Assembly (NCBI RefSeq): GCF_000169175.1
Contig: NZ_AAWS01000035.1
Span: 1-64,000, forward strand
DNA: 64,000 nucleotides
Direction: 5' to 3'
Source: Microscilla marina ATCC 23134
Lineage (GTDB): Bacteria > Bacteroidota > Bacteroidia > Cytophagales > Microscillaceae
Below the pieces are notes generated by a model. That model had not been told where the DNA came from. It did not search any database and saw only the letters and a program-made list of their open reading frames with translations. Positions 36,079-45,141 of this stretch are shown piece by piece. The position numbers were made by a program, and so were the translations under genes. The first letter of the stretch is position 1. Every line of letters begins with the position of its first letter.

Positions 36079-36419
36079 ATTTTTAGCTTTTCGAGTATAA
36101 AATGAAACGAATACAAGGTAATCCTTTTTTGTACAGGTGTTTTTTGTTAATTGTGTGATAAAATAGCCATATTTGTGAAAAAAGCACTATCATATCAGGA
36201 TTTACTTATAATTAAAATGTGTAAGCTTTGCGGTTTTGTCGCTCACACAACAAACAGGGACTACCCTCTCTTGGAACAATTTATTTATGAAAGATCACTT
36301 AAAGACATAAAACAAACTACTTATATAAAATATTTTGTAAGGCACCTGTTTTTTTTGAAGTCTGTTATCAAGAGGTATTGTTTAATATGAGGGTATTTTG
36401 GGATGATTATACAGAAAGA

Positions 36420-37607
36420 ATGAATAAAAAGAACCTGAAAAAGCCTGTACTAATATTGTTCATCGGGCTTTGTTTGATCACAACATTATTTACTTCATTA
36501 TGGGCACAACCATCATCAAACTATATAGATAGCCTACAGCAAGTATTGACTGTGTCAGAAGGCAAACAAAGGGTAGACTTGCTCAACGAATTGTCTGACT
36601 TGAATAGCCGAAAAGAACTGAATGAGGCCATCACCCTTGCCAAAGAAGCCCTGCAACTATCACAAAAGATAAAGTACCCGCTGGGGCAAGCCTATGCCTC
36701 TTATAACCTGGGGCACCACCTCATTTCGCAAGGCAGTTATTCTCAGGCACTTGATTATTTATTTGTTGCACTCAAAATTTATGAACAGGTAGATGTTGCA
36801 ATCAAAAAAGCCCAGGTACTGCGTGCCATTGGGCATGTGTACAATGGCTGGCAAGCACACCAAAAGGCAGTAGAATATTACAAACAACAACTAAAAATAG
36901 GTCTTGAGATCAAAGATACTGCTACTATAGGTTCCGCTTACCTTAACTTGAGCTATGCCTTTGTCCAAAGCAAAAAGCCCAACCGTGCCATTCAGTTTAT
37001 TGACGAGTCTCTCAAGTATTCATTGGCTACCCAAGACACCCTAAGGATAATCATAGCCAGGGCAAACCGGGCAGATGCTTATTTTCAATTGGGCAAGCGT
37101 AAAAAAGCGTTGCAGCTTTTACTAGAGGTGCACGAGTGGTACAAAAACCACTATTATCAAGACTATGAACAATATGCCTGTGCCGATATTGCGGGGGTTT
37201 ATCTGGTAGAAAACCAATTGAATAATGCATTGATTTATGCCACCAAAGGCTATTTGTTGGCAATTAACTCAGGCAGCAAGCCCAAAGCCAAAGAAATTAG
37301 CGATTTGTTATATAAGATACACAAGAGAAAAGGCAACACAAGTAAGGCTTTGCATTACCTGGAGAAATCGAGGGCATACCAAGACAGTATTTTGAACGAC
37401 CAAAAGAAAAACGAGTTGGCAAGTCAGGATTTATTGCGTTTACTGGAGAAGTACGAGGTAGAAAACAAGTCATTGAAAGAGTACCGGGCAACCAATGAAC
37501 GTTTTAAAACCAGAAGAAACGTGATTGGTATTTTTATTTTGTTTATTTTGGCTTTTGTGCTGGTGATAGGGTTTTTATTGTATCGTAACAACAAATTTAA
37601 CTTGTAG
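36420..37607 (+). CDS. TPR sensor fragment, 5' part of an IS-split phosphatase gene
   Basis: Start chosen at ATG 36420 (MNKKNLKKPVLILFIGLCLI, a signal peptide ending in AQ); the frame opens earlier at 36378. The 395 residues hold TPR repeats (about 45-340: SYNLGHHLISQGSYSQALDYL, RAIGHVYNGWQAHQKAVEYY and similar) and a membrane helix at the end (FILFILAFVLVIGFLLYR). The last codons run AAC AAC AAA TTT AAC, then TTG TAG from the IS end. The element at 37602-39070 interrupts the gene. Joining base 37601 to 39077 gives an open frame RNNKFNQERTQLMAKN into the phosphatase part at 39095. The intact gene would be 703 codons: TPR, TM, coiled coil, SpoIIE phosphatase. Confidence 0.85.
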   Translation: MNKKNLKKPVLILFIGLCLITTLFTSLWAQPSSNYIDSLQQVLTVSEGKQRVDLLNELSDLNSRKELNEAITLAKEALQLSQKIKYPLGQAYASYNLGHHLISQGSYSQALDYLFVALKIYEQVDVAIKKAQVLRAIGHVYNGWQAHQKAVEYYKQQLKIGLEIKDTATIGSAYLNLSYAFVQSKKPNRAIQFIDESLKYSLATQDTLRIIIARANRADAYFQLGKRKKALQLLLEVHEWYKNHYYQDYEQYACADIAGVYLVENQLNNALIYATKGYLLAINSGSKPKAKEISDLLYKIHKRKGNTSKALHYLEKSRAYQDSILNDQKKNELASQDLLRLLEKYEVENKSLKEYRATNERFKTRRNVIGIFILFILAFVLVIGFLLYRNNKFNL

Positions 37608-37710
37608 AAATTAAAAAGGGTATAAAAAATTGAATTCCAATTAATTATACCCATAATTCATTGCAAAAGGTTATTATTATATCTCCTAAAACATCATAAT
37701 AGCTTTTACA

Positions 37711-37758
37711 ATGAATATACATTTTAAAAAAACTTTCGTAAAGAACTATCCTCTTTAG
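37711..37758 (+). other. start region and A7 slip site of the transposase
   Basis: ATG at 37711 opens a frame reading MNIHFKK, which stops at 37756 (TAG). It contains the run TTTTAAAAAAAC (37722-37733). A -1 slip on the seven A leads into the transposase frame, which is open without ATG from just after the TAA at 37725. So the transposase may be expressed by programmed frameshifting, or a base has changed in the A-run. Confidence 0.5.
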
Positions 37759-37838
37759 TAAAAAAATATTTTCGTGGTCATTTTTGTGAGGAGGTCAACA
37801 TATTTACTACCATTTCGGAAACATTTGATAAATCGTGT

Positions 37839-39059
37839 TTGAGTTTAGAGGAATGCACTAAACTAGAAAAGCTTCTGCAGGTTTTTTATTTGGGTCAATT
37901 GGTAGGTTTACCTACTTTGAACAGTATCTTAGTGAAGCATGGGGTTGTGAGCAATTCTGCTCAAATCAGCTATCAAAAGTTGGCTTCTAATTTATCTATT
38001 AGCACCATTCGGAAGCTATTTGAAGAGGTTTTTTCGGCTCAGTTGGGTCAGGTACTCCAAGAAATGAGTGAAAAAGATTCAAGTTGTTGGTCAAAAACAA
38101 CGGTCACTGTTGTGTTGGATGATAGCGTGTTTCGGTGTTGGCTATCTTCTCAGAATCATTTGAAAGATTTTGAGGAGTGCTACGGGAAATTTTTTAGTGG
38201 TCAGTTTGGTACAAGTGTGTATGGTTTTCGGGTGTTGACCCTTGGGGTGAGCATTGATGGGGTATTTTACCCACTTTTCTTTGATTTTATCAAGAAGAAA
38301 ACCTCCAACGCTTATCAGAAACCAGCAAAAGTAGCTCAAAAGCTTGTGAGGCGCTGGGGAGAATATCGCAAAAAGCTGACTAGAACTGGGTATGATTTTC
38401 CTACACTTCACCTGAGTTGTGACAATGGATATAGTAATGAGGCTTTGGCAGAAAGTTGTGCCCAAAATGGACTTTGTTACATCAGTGTAACCAAAAAATC
38501 TCATTATGTGGTAATAGAGGGTCAAAAGGTAAAGCTCTCTGATTGGATTGAGAAAGAATTTATCCCAGCAGAGCAAGCTCATCAAGCGAGTCAAAAAATG
38601 CTTCCTGAGGAAGATAAAACCACTTTTAAAAGGAGAATAAGTGCCTATTATTGTAGCAAGAAACAAGCTGTAACTTTGCTGTTTTTTCGGCTCAATGGAT
38701 CAAAGAAAGTAAGTGTTATTTATAGCACAAGTAAACATATTTTCGCCAAAACCTTGCGAAGACACTGGTTTCAGAGAACTTATATTGAACAGTTTTTCAA
38801 ATTACTCAAACATGTGCTCCAAATTGGGGAAGCCAGAACAAAAGACAAAAAAGGTTTTGAATTCAAGTTATACCGATTTTCTTATGTAGCCTTGCACGCA
38901 CAAAAACTGGTGAAATGGATCAGAAAACAAATGAAGGGTTTTAACAAAAAAGGGTTCATTACCATACAGCGAACCCTTAATTCAGACCCGGATATTTTAG
39001 ACCTTTTGCAAGAAAAATTAATAGCAAACATTTGTAAATCAAATAGTTATAAACAATGA
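37839..39059 (+). CDS. transposase, DDE type (IS4-like)
   Basis: The reported frame starts with TTG (37839), but there is no ATG in this frame upstream; see the slip site at 37711-37758. The 406 residues contain the DDE plan of IS4-like transposases: first Asp in TVVLDDSVFRCW (about 92), second Asp in HLSCDNGYSNEAL (about 194), and the YREK-like region in WFQRTYIEQFFKLLKHVLQIGEARTKD (about 312), with Glu 315 as the likely third. It ends KSNSYKQ near the right IS end. The protein length and the low GC suggest a functional element. The family is not certain (IS4 or IS701 group). Confidence 0.8.
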   Translation: MSLEECTKLEKLLQVFYLGQLVGLPTLNSILVKHGVVSNSAQISYQKLASNLSISTIRKLFEEVFSAQLGQVLQEMSEKDSSCWSKTTVTVVLDDSVFRCWLSSQNHLKDFEECYGKFFSGQFGTSVYGFRVLTLGVSIDGVFYPLFFDFIKKKTSNAYQKPAKVAQKLVRRWGEYRKKLTRTGYDFPTLHLSCDNGYSNEALAESCAQNGLCYISVTKKSHYVVIEGQKVKLSDWIEKEFIPAEQAHQASQKMLPEEDKTTFKRRISAYYCSKKQAVTLLFFRLNGSKKVSVIYSTSKHIFAKTLRRHWFQRTYIEQFFKLLKHVLQIGEARTKDKKGFEFKLYRFSYVALHAQKLVKWIRKQMKGFNKKGFITIQRTLNSDPDILDLLQEKLIANICKSNSYKQ

Positions 39060-39094
39060 AATAATTACAATTTAACCAGGAGCGCACCCAACTT

Positions 39095-40006
39095 ATGGCA
39101 AAAAACCGGGTAGATATTATTTTGCAAAACAAAGAGCTCAAAAGGCAACACCAAGCCATTGAAGAAAAAAACGATCAGCTCAAAGCCCAACATTTACACA
39201 TTTTTAACAGCATTCGGTCTGCCGAAACCATTCAGCAAGCCATTTTGCCCCAAGAAGCGTTGCTACGCGATTTGTTGTTCGATTATTTTATTATATTTCG
39301 TCCTCGTAATATTGTTTCGGGCGATTTTTACTGGTTGTCATCGGTAGGTACCCGGTTTCAGGCAACCATCGAAAGCTCCCAAAGAGCCAAAACTCTAGTG
39401 GCAGTAGTAGACTCTACCGGACATGGGGTACCAGGTGCTTTTATGAGTATGATTGGCAATACTTTGCTCGACAGAATTGTGAAAATAGAGCGGGTGACTA
39501 CCCCATCTGAAATTTTAAAACGGATGAACCTGGAGATTTTTTTGGCTTTGCAGCAAAACAGCAACAACAACGACGAAGGAATGGAAATGGGGATATGCTC
39601 GTTTGAAAAGCTCAACGATAGGGAAACCAAAGTGGTGTTTTCGGGAGCAAGGCGTCCCTTATATGTGGTACATCAGGCTTTGTCGGTTACCAAAAAAACC
39701 ATAGAAACCTACAAAGGTAGCCGAAGGTATTTGGGAGGTAAGCGAAATATAGGGGCACAGTTTTTTGACCATGAGCTGGTACTCAACAGTGGTGATGCCA
39801 TTTATATATCATCCGATGGCTTTGTAGATCAGAACAGCGACGGTCGTAAAAAGTTTGGCTCAGAACAGTTGGTAAAAGTACTCTTGGAAAATGCTCATTG
39901 GGCAATGCCCAAGCAGCAGCAACTACTGACTCAGGCGTTGGACAAACACCAGGGCAGCAGCGAGCAAAGAGATGACATATTACTGATGGGGGTAAGGATT
40001 ACCTGA
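39095..40006 (+). CDS. SpoIIE/PP2C phosphatase fragment, 3' part of the IS-split gene
   Basis: A 303-residue open frame from ATG 39095. It is the phosphatase half of the interrupted gene. A coiled coil opens it (LQNKELKRQHQAIEEKNDQ), then SIRSAETIQQAILPQ, DIVSGDFYW variant NIVSGDFYWL, VVDSTGHGVPGAFMSMIGN with Ser in place of the usual Cys, EGMEMGICSFEK, ISSDGFVDQNSDG, and EQRDDILLMG at the end. It lacks its membrane and TPR sensor, which lie on the other side of the IS, so even if expressed it would be a soluble, unregulated phosphatase. The codons from 39077 (CAG GAG CGC ACC CAA CTT) before the ATG belong to the original gene. Confidence 0.88.
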   Translation: MAKNRVDIILQNKELKRQHQAIEEKNDQLKAQHLHIFNSIRSAETIQQAILPQEALLRDLLFDYFIIFRPRNIVSGDFYWLSSVGTRFQATIESSQRAKTLVAVVDSTGHGVPGAFMSMIGNTLLDRIVKIERVTTPSEILKRMNLEIFLALQQNSNNNDEGMEMGICSFEKLNDRETKVVFSGARRPLYVVHQALSVTKKTIETYKGSRRYLGGKRNIGAQFFDHELVLNSGDAIYISSDGFVDQNSDGRKKFGSEQLVKVLLENAHWAMPKQQQLLTQALDKHQGSSEQRDDILLMGVRIT

Positions 40007-40040
40007 TAGCAGGCGAAGCTTTGGTATCAGATTTGAAATA

Positions 40041-40202
40041 AGAGCTTGTTTAAAATTTAATAATTAGGTGTTTTACGCGATTTTTCTGATTATATTTTGC
40101 CAGATTTTTCAGCAATAGCTGGGCTATTCCTTCAAAATCTGACGCATCTAATCCAAAAACTCATCGTAAAACCTCCTATAACCGAAAATTTAAACAAGCT
40201 CT
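40041..40202. repeat. MITE-like inverted-repeat element (162 bp)
   Basis: The ends AGAGCTTGTTTAAA (40041-40054) and TTTAAACAAGCTCT (40189-40202) are perfect 14-bp terminal inverted repeats. Pairing continues inwards with gaps (TTTTACG at about 40071 and CGTAAAA at about 40165). The inside has no gene. It lies between two phosphatase genes. It looks like a non-autonomous mobile element or a long hairpin RNA; I found no other copy in the window. Confidence 0.65.
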
Positions 40203-40297
40203 AAAGCAAGAAGTTGTATTGGTGCATTCGCAAAATGTGTGGGTGTAATCACAACTTTCAATTTAAATTATTTAGGGGTAGCAGACGTACGCGGGAT

Positions 40298-42523
40298 ATG
40301 TTTATCAGAAGTATCATCATTATATTTATTTGCCTGGTAGGAACACTACAAAGGGCACAAGCCCAAAAAGTAGTAAAACTTACCACAAAACAATCAGAGA
40401 TTATCTTAGGCGATAAAGTAGCCATTCTGGAAGATTCTACTCAACGGTTGAGCTTGTTGCAGGTGTTGAAGCCTAAAAATCAGCAACGCTTTAAACCCTC
40501 TAAAGACAAATACCCTAATTTTGGTTTTTCCCACTCTCATTTTTGGGTAAAGCTAAAGTTACAAAACCAAACCCAACCCCAGGAGAAAACCCTCGAAAGC
40601 GTTAACCAATGGTTTTTGAAGGTAGCTTATGCTCCAATAGATTATATAGAGTTTCATTACCAAGACAAAAACGGTAAATGGCAAAAAAGGATATGGGGCG
40701 ACCATGTACCTTTTGCCAACAGGCTGGTGTTTCATCCTCAGGTAGTCATTCCTTTTCATTTGACAGACACCCAGGTGCACACTTATTACCTCAAAGTATA
40801 TACCCAGGGTTCATTACAATTGCCTTTGGTAATGCAAAGCAACCATAGGTTTAACGAAGCCAACATGGTTTCTGAAATCGTTTTTGGAGTGTTGTATGGT
40901 GTCATGGCGATCATGCTCATGTATAACTTGTTTATATTTTTAGCCATTCGCAGCTACAGCTACCTGTTTTACTGTCTTTATATATTGTCATACCTATTGG
41001 GGCAGTCTACCCTCAACGGACATAGCTTTCAATTTTTGTGGGGCGATTACCCCTGGTGGGCAAACGTTGCCCTGCCTTTTAGCATCACCTTTGGGTCGTA
41101 TTGTGCGGTATTGTTTGCCATTCGCTTTTTGCAAACCTATAAATATGTCCCCCGCTGGAACGTGGTGTTGATTGGCTTTAGTGTGGTTTTGTTTTTTATG
41201 ATCATCGTGACCTTTACCACCGAGTACCAAATAAGCATTATTACGTCTACCTTATCGGTCATGACTTCCTCTGTACTTATGTTACTTACGGGTATTTTGG
41301 TATGGCGCAGGGGCAACCGCGCCGCTAAATACTACATTATGGCCTGGACTATAGTGTTGATTGGGTTATTTATGGCAGTATTGAAACCTTACGGATTTTT
41401 GCCTAATCATTTTTTGGTAGACAATGCCAACCAGGTAGGGGCAGTCATCGAAGTGATTTTCTTGTCGTTGGCGCTTGCCGACCGCATCAACATCTACCGA
41501 AAGGAGACTATAGAAGCCCAGGCAGAAGCATTGGCGACTGCCAAAGAAAACGAACGAATTATTACCGAACAAAACCAGGTGCTGGAGCAAAAAGTGCAGG
41601 AGCGTACCTCCGAAATTACTGCCCAAAACGAAGAGTTGTTTCAGCAACAAGAAGAGATCATGGCGCAGCGTGATGCGGTAGAGTCGGCAAACCTTACCCT
41701 CAAAGACCAGGCTACCGAACTGGAGTATGCTAAAAAGAGCCTTGAGGAAAAAACCATCCAGTTGAACAAAAGCCTGGAAGCTGCTTTTACCATTCAAAAT
41801 GCCATATTGCCTTACGAAAAGGAATTGGCAAAGTTGGTGGATAGCCACTTCTTGTTATATAGCCCCAAAGACATAGTATCGGGTGACTTTTATTGGTTGC
41901 ACAAAGAACAAGAGCACAACAAAACTTTTTTGGCGGCGGTAGACTGTACCGGGCACGGGGTACCCGGAGCGTTTATGAGTTTGATTGGAAGTACTTTGCT
42001 CGATAGGGTAGTAAAAATGGAACAGGTATTTGACCCGGCAGAGATTTTAGCAAGGCTCAACGAAGAAGTATTGAATGTTTTGCGTCACCAGGACTATAAG
42101 AGTGATACAGGAATGGATGTTTGTTTGTGTGTGCTTGAGTATGGTGAACACACTCAGGTAAATATTACGTATGCCGGGGCTCGTCGTCCGTTATACTTTT
42201 TGCGTGATGCTACTCGTGAGCTGGAGGAGATCAAAGGAGATCGGATACACGTAGGAGGGGTAAAAACTGCTGATCGTACATTTACCAATCATGAGTTTAC
42301 CTTGTTTCAGGGCGACAACCTGTACCTGACCAGTGATGGTTATATAGATCAAAACGACTTGAAGCGTAAAAAAATAGGTCGGAAAAGGTTCAACGAACTG
42401 TTACAAAGTGTGGGTGGTTTGCCAATGAATGAGCAGTACGAAACTTTGCTCAACACCTTGAAAACACACATGGAAGGCACCGAACAACGCGACGATATAT
42501 TGGTGATGGGAGTAAAGCTGTAA
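40298..42523 (+). CDS. 7TMR-DISM sensor SpoIIE/PP2C phosphatase
   Basis: I start at ATG 40298 (MFIRSIIIIFICLVGTLQRAQA signal peptide); the frame opens at 40214. About 741 residues. The N-terminal extracytoplasmic domain (about 30-175) matches the 7TMR-DISMED2 pattern: FSHSHFWVKLKLQNQ, VPFANRLVFHPQVVIPFHL, TYYLKVYTQGSLQLPL. Seven membrane helices follow (about 190-390), starting EIVFGVLYGVMAIMLMYNLF. Then a long coiled coil (about 400-510; VLEQKVQERTSEI) and the SpoIIE phosphatase: AFTIQNAILPYE, DIVSGDFYW, VDCTGHGVPGAFMSLIG, GMDVCLCVLE, TSDGYIDQND, EQRDDILVMG. All catalytic acidic residues are present. The sensor should respond to an extracytoplasmic ligand, perhaps a carbohydrate. Partner proteins are not adjacent. 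Confidence 0.92.
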   Translation: MFIRSIIIIFICLVGTLQRAQAQKVVKLTTKQSEIILGDKVAILEDSTQRLSLLQVLKPKNQQRFKPSKDKYPNFGFSHSHFWVKLKLQNQTQPQEKTLESVNQWFLKVAYAPIDYIEFHYQDKNGKWQKRIWGDHVPFANRLVFHPQVVIPFHLTDTQVHTYYLKVYTQGSLQLPLVMQSNHRFNEANMVSEIVFGVLYGVMAIMLMYNLFIFLAIRSYSYLFYCLYILSYLLGQSTLNGHSFQFLWGDYPWWANVALPFSITFGSYCAVLFAIRFLQTYKYVPRWNVVLIGFSVVLFFMIIVTFTTEYQISIITSTLSVMTSSVLMLLTGILVWRRGNRAAKYYIMAWTIVLIGLFMAVLKPYGFLPNHFLVDNANQVGAVIEVIFLSLALADRINIYRKETIEAQAEALATAKENERIITEQNQVLEQKVQERTSEITAQNEELFQQQEEIMAQRDAVESANLTLKDQATELEYAKKSLEEKTIQLNKSLEAAFTIQNAILPYEKELAKLVDSHFLLYSPKDIVSGDFYWLHKEQEHNKTFLAAVDCTGHGVPGAFMSLIGSTLLDRVVKMEQVFDPAEILARLNEEVLNVLRHQDYKSDTGMDVCLCVLEYGEHTQVNITYAGARRPLYFLRDATRELEEIKGDRIHVGGVKTADRTFTNHEFTLFQGDNLYLTSDGYIDQNDLKRKKIGRKRFNELLQSVGGLPMNEQYETLLNTLKTHMEGTEQRDDILVMGVKL

Positions 42524-42729
42524 ACAGGGCTAATGTATTACCTTTTTTAGCTGATTACTTATTCAGCCAAAAAAATCACCTTTGTATAAGTGCTTCGTTA
42601 AACTTATGTCAGGGCGCAAACCCTGCGTGATTGCTCAACCCTGTTTGAAGGGCTTGCTATACGGGCCATTGGCTTTTCCGACATACCGTGCTTGTTATTA
42701 ATTGACCACAAATATGAGGCACCTGCTTT

Positions 42730-44670
42730 ATGAGTCTAAAAAAACTATTTACAACGGTTATTATCATCATCATTGTTTTATCATCTTTTGTTGGGGTGTT
42801 TATTTTTACCCAGGTTAAAAATATGCAGCGCGACATAGAGCAGATAGTAAACCTGGAAGAACCTTTTGAGAAAGCAGTGCTTGAGATAGAAATCATTGCG
42901 TCTAACATAGCCAACTCATTGCTCGACTATGTAGACAATCACAACTATATACAACCCGAAAACATCAGAAAATACCAGGCTGACTTTGACAAACACATCA
43001 AGCTATATGAAAAATATGCGAAGAGTAAGCAGGAAATAGCCTTTGGTAAAGACCTGATAAAAGAGTATGCCCATTTTAACAAACTCACCTCGAAGGCAGT
43101 CATTAACTCTACCCGAAAGCATGGTAAATTATTTTCGGTACAAACTATGGTCACTGTGCAGGATGAGCTGATTGATGATTTGTTTAAAAAATACATAGAC
43201 AACCCTTCCTCCGATATTTTAACCAAACTTAAGGTCATCTCAGACTTTTATAGCCTCAACGAAGAGTTGCTCAATGCTATAGAAAGTTATGTGATTGTAA
43301 AAGATTCGGTGAGTGCCCATAAAATTGCCAACAAAAAATTAAAGTACCTGAAGTTTGAAAAAAACTACCTCAATACCAACCGCCCTGATAAAGACTGGGT
43401 GGCAAAAATGAATGAAAACTTTGCCATTACAGTAAACCTTGGCAACGAACTCATGCGTTTGGAGAGTATTCAGAACAACCTCATGAAGCAGTTTCATCAG
43501 TCGTTGAACAAGATAGACAACCTGCTTGATAAAAAAATACAACCACTCATTAGAAGTAAAAATGAAGAACTGCTTGCTGACGCTAATCAGGCTGGAGGGC
43601 TCATTATCAATTTTATGCTTATATCATTGGTATTGGTCATAGTTGCCATGTTGGTAGTAGCAATAGTAGTGCGCCGTACGGTGCTCAAGCCGGTACTGCA
43701 ACTCAATGAAGTAGCCAAACAAGTGGCACAAGGAAAGTTTAAGGTAGACTTTAACATAAAAGCAAACAACGAGATAGGAGACCTTACTTCGTCTTTTCAG
43801 ACAATGACTGTAGGCATAGAGCGCTTGGTTGCCAAATACCGTGACTTGAATAAAGACCTGGAGGATAAGGTAGCCAAGCGTACCGAAGAGCTGACCGAAA
43901 AAAATTATAAGATTACTTCCAGTATCAATTATGCCAAACGTATCCAACAGGCAGTATTGCCCCCCAAGCTAGAGGTGACGAGTCAGTTGCCCGATGCCAT
44001 GGTATTGTTTAAACCACGTGACATTGTAAGTGGTGATTTTTACTGGTTTGCCCAAATAGGTACCCAACCCAAGAAAACTGTGCTTGCTGCAGTGGATTGT
44101 ACCGGGCATGGCGTGCCCGGAGCATTTATGTCTATGGTGGGCAATGCTTACCTCAACCAAATCATTCGGTTGCAAGGCATACTGTCGCCCGAAAAAATCT
44201 TGGATGAGTTACACCTGCACATTAGAAAAGACTTAAAACAAAAAGAAACCCACAACAGGGATGGAATGGACTTGGCCTTGGTGGTGATTGACCACGAGGG
44301 CAAAAAAATAGAGTTTGCCGGAGCCAAAAACCCGCTTTTATACATTCAGGATGGAGCATTGTATGAGATCAAAGGTGACAAGTTTCCAGTGGGAGGTTAT
44401 GCCCACGCCAAAGAGCAGTCGTTTGCCAAACATGTGATAGATACTTCTAAACCCACTACTTTTTATGTCTATTCAGACGGCTATCAAGATCAGTTTGGTG
44501 GCCCTAAGGGGCGCAAGTTTATGTCCCGAAGGTTTAAAAACCTATTACTTGAAATACACCAACTGCCCATGAAAGAGCAAAAACAGGTACTTGAAAACCA
44601 TTTACAAGAATGGATGGGCGAACAAAACCAAGTAGATGATATTTTGGTGATTGGCGTACACTTGCCTTGA
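42730..44670 (+). CDS. HAMP-linked sensor SpoIIE/PP2C phosphatase
   Basis: The 646-residue protein starts with a membrane helix (LFTTVIIIIIVLSSFVGVFIF). An all-helical periplasmic sensor (about 30-290) follows, like the CHASE or MCP-type ligand-binding bundles. A second membrane helix (about 293-315; FMLISLVLVIVAMLVVAIVV) leads into a HAMP domain (RRTVLKPVLQLNEVAKQVAQG and NEIGDLTSSFQTM). A short coiled coil links it to the SpoIIE phosphatase: YAKRIQQAVLPP, DIVSGDFYW, VDCTGHGVPGAFMSMVGN, DGMDLALVVI, YSDGYQDQFGG, VDDILVIG. The HAMP plus PP2C plan is that of SiaA in Pseudomonas aeruginosa, which dephosphorylates SiaC. A SiaC-like domain is 7 kb downstream (51906-53081). Confidence 0.9.
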   Translation: MSLKKLFTTVIIIIIVLSSFVGVFIFTQVKNMQRDIEQIVNLEEPFEKAVLEIEIIASNIANSLLDYVDNHNYIQPENIRKYQADFDKHIKLYEKYAKSKQEIAFGKDLIKEYAHFNKLTSKAVINSTRKHGKLFSVQTMVTVQDELIDDLFKKYIDNPSSDILTKLKVISDFYSLNEELLNAIESYVIVKDSVSAHKIANKKLKYLKFEKNYLNTNRPDKDWVAKMNENFAITVNLGNELMRLESIQNNLMKQFHQSLNKIDNLLDKKIQPLIRSKNEELLADANQAGGLIINFMLISLVLVIVAMLVVAIVVRRTVLKPVLQLNEVAKQVAQGKFKVDFNIKANNEIGDLTSSFQTMTVGIERLVAKYRDLNKDLEDKVAKRTEELTEKNYKITSSINYAKRIQQAVLPPKLEVTSQLPDAMVLFKPRDIVSGDFYWFAQIGTQPKKTVLAAVDCTGHGVPGAFMSMVGNAYLNQIIRLQGILSPEKILDELHLHIRKDLKQKETHNRDGMDLALVVIDHEGKKIEFAGAKNPLLYIQDGALYEIKGDKFPVGGYAHAKEQSFAKHVIDTSKPTTFYVYSDGYQDQFGGPKGRKFMSRRFKNLLLEIHQLPMKEQKQVLENHLQEWMGEQNQVDDILVIGVHLP

Positions 44671-45141
44671 CAGCATTGGTCGTTGCTGCAAATAAGATGG
44701 TTGATCAGAAAAAAAGAAATAAACCTTACCCCGACAGTTTCAAGAGCGAATTGTGAGCGTAAACCTACTTAAAATGACTATCTTTGAACACTCAAACGTC
44801 TACCTTTCTACATTTTCGAAATATTTTTTGTTAAAAGTATCCATATCAACCGCTATAATTGGTATATCTAGTCGATAGCCTCTACAGCCTCAAGCTTTTA
44901 GCGACAAGTCCTTAGATGCCGATGCATATCGGTGCTTCAAGCCTATTAACTATTTTATAGAACGCTGATTTTTAGTGGTTTATAAAATAGGTAGATAGAA
45001 GTCGATGGTCTATACAAGCTAACGGCTAAGCAAGCAAAAACAAAAAAAGCTAATAGCTAAAGCTCAACAGAGCCTAAAAGCCAGGAACAAAAAAGCTAAT
45101 GGCTAAAGCTCAAAACCAACTACTTAAACCAAACCAAGGTC
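44671..45141. other. gene-free region with several short repeats
   Basis: No gene. It holds (a) CCGATGCATATCGG at 44919-44932, the same 14 bases as at 1524; (b) an inverted repeat CTATTTTATA (44950-44959) and TATAAAATAG (44981-44990); (c) an imperfect tandem direct repeat AAAAAAGCTAAT[AG]GCTAAAGCTCAA at about 45042-45065 and 45088-45113. It lies ahead of the toxin locus and may hold its promoter, but no consensus box is convincing. Confidence 0.45.

Larger units (their letters stand above)
37602..39070. mobile_element. insertion sequence, IS4-like group (1469 bp)
   Basis: The ends are TTGTA (37602-37606) and TACAA (39066-39070), a short inverted repeat that extends only weakly inwards. They are flanked by the direct repeat TTTAAC at 37596-37601 and 39071-39076, a 6-bp target duplication (an 8-bp reading AATTTAAC is also possible). 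A 7- or 8-bp inverted repeat GGGTATAA/TTATACCC lies near the left end at about 37618-37650 and may shield the transposase from outside transcription. The transposase gene fills the rest. The insertion cuts the gene described at 36420 and 39095. The IS looks complete and recent, as the target gene is restored without a missing base. Confidence 0.88.

Noticed and set aside
36151-36390. 79-codon plus-strand frame before the TPR gene
   Set aside because: AT-rich, Lys/Ile/Phe-rich, overlaps the next gene's start region; no family seen.
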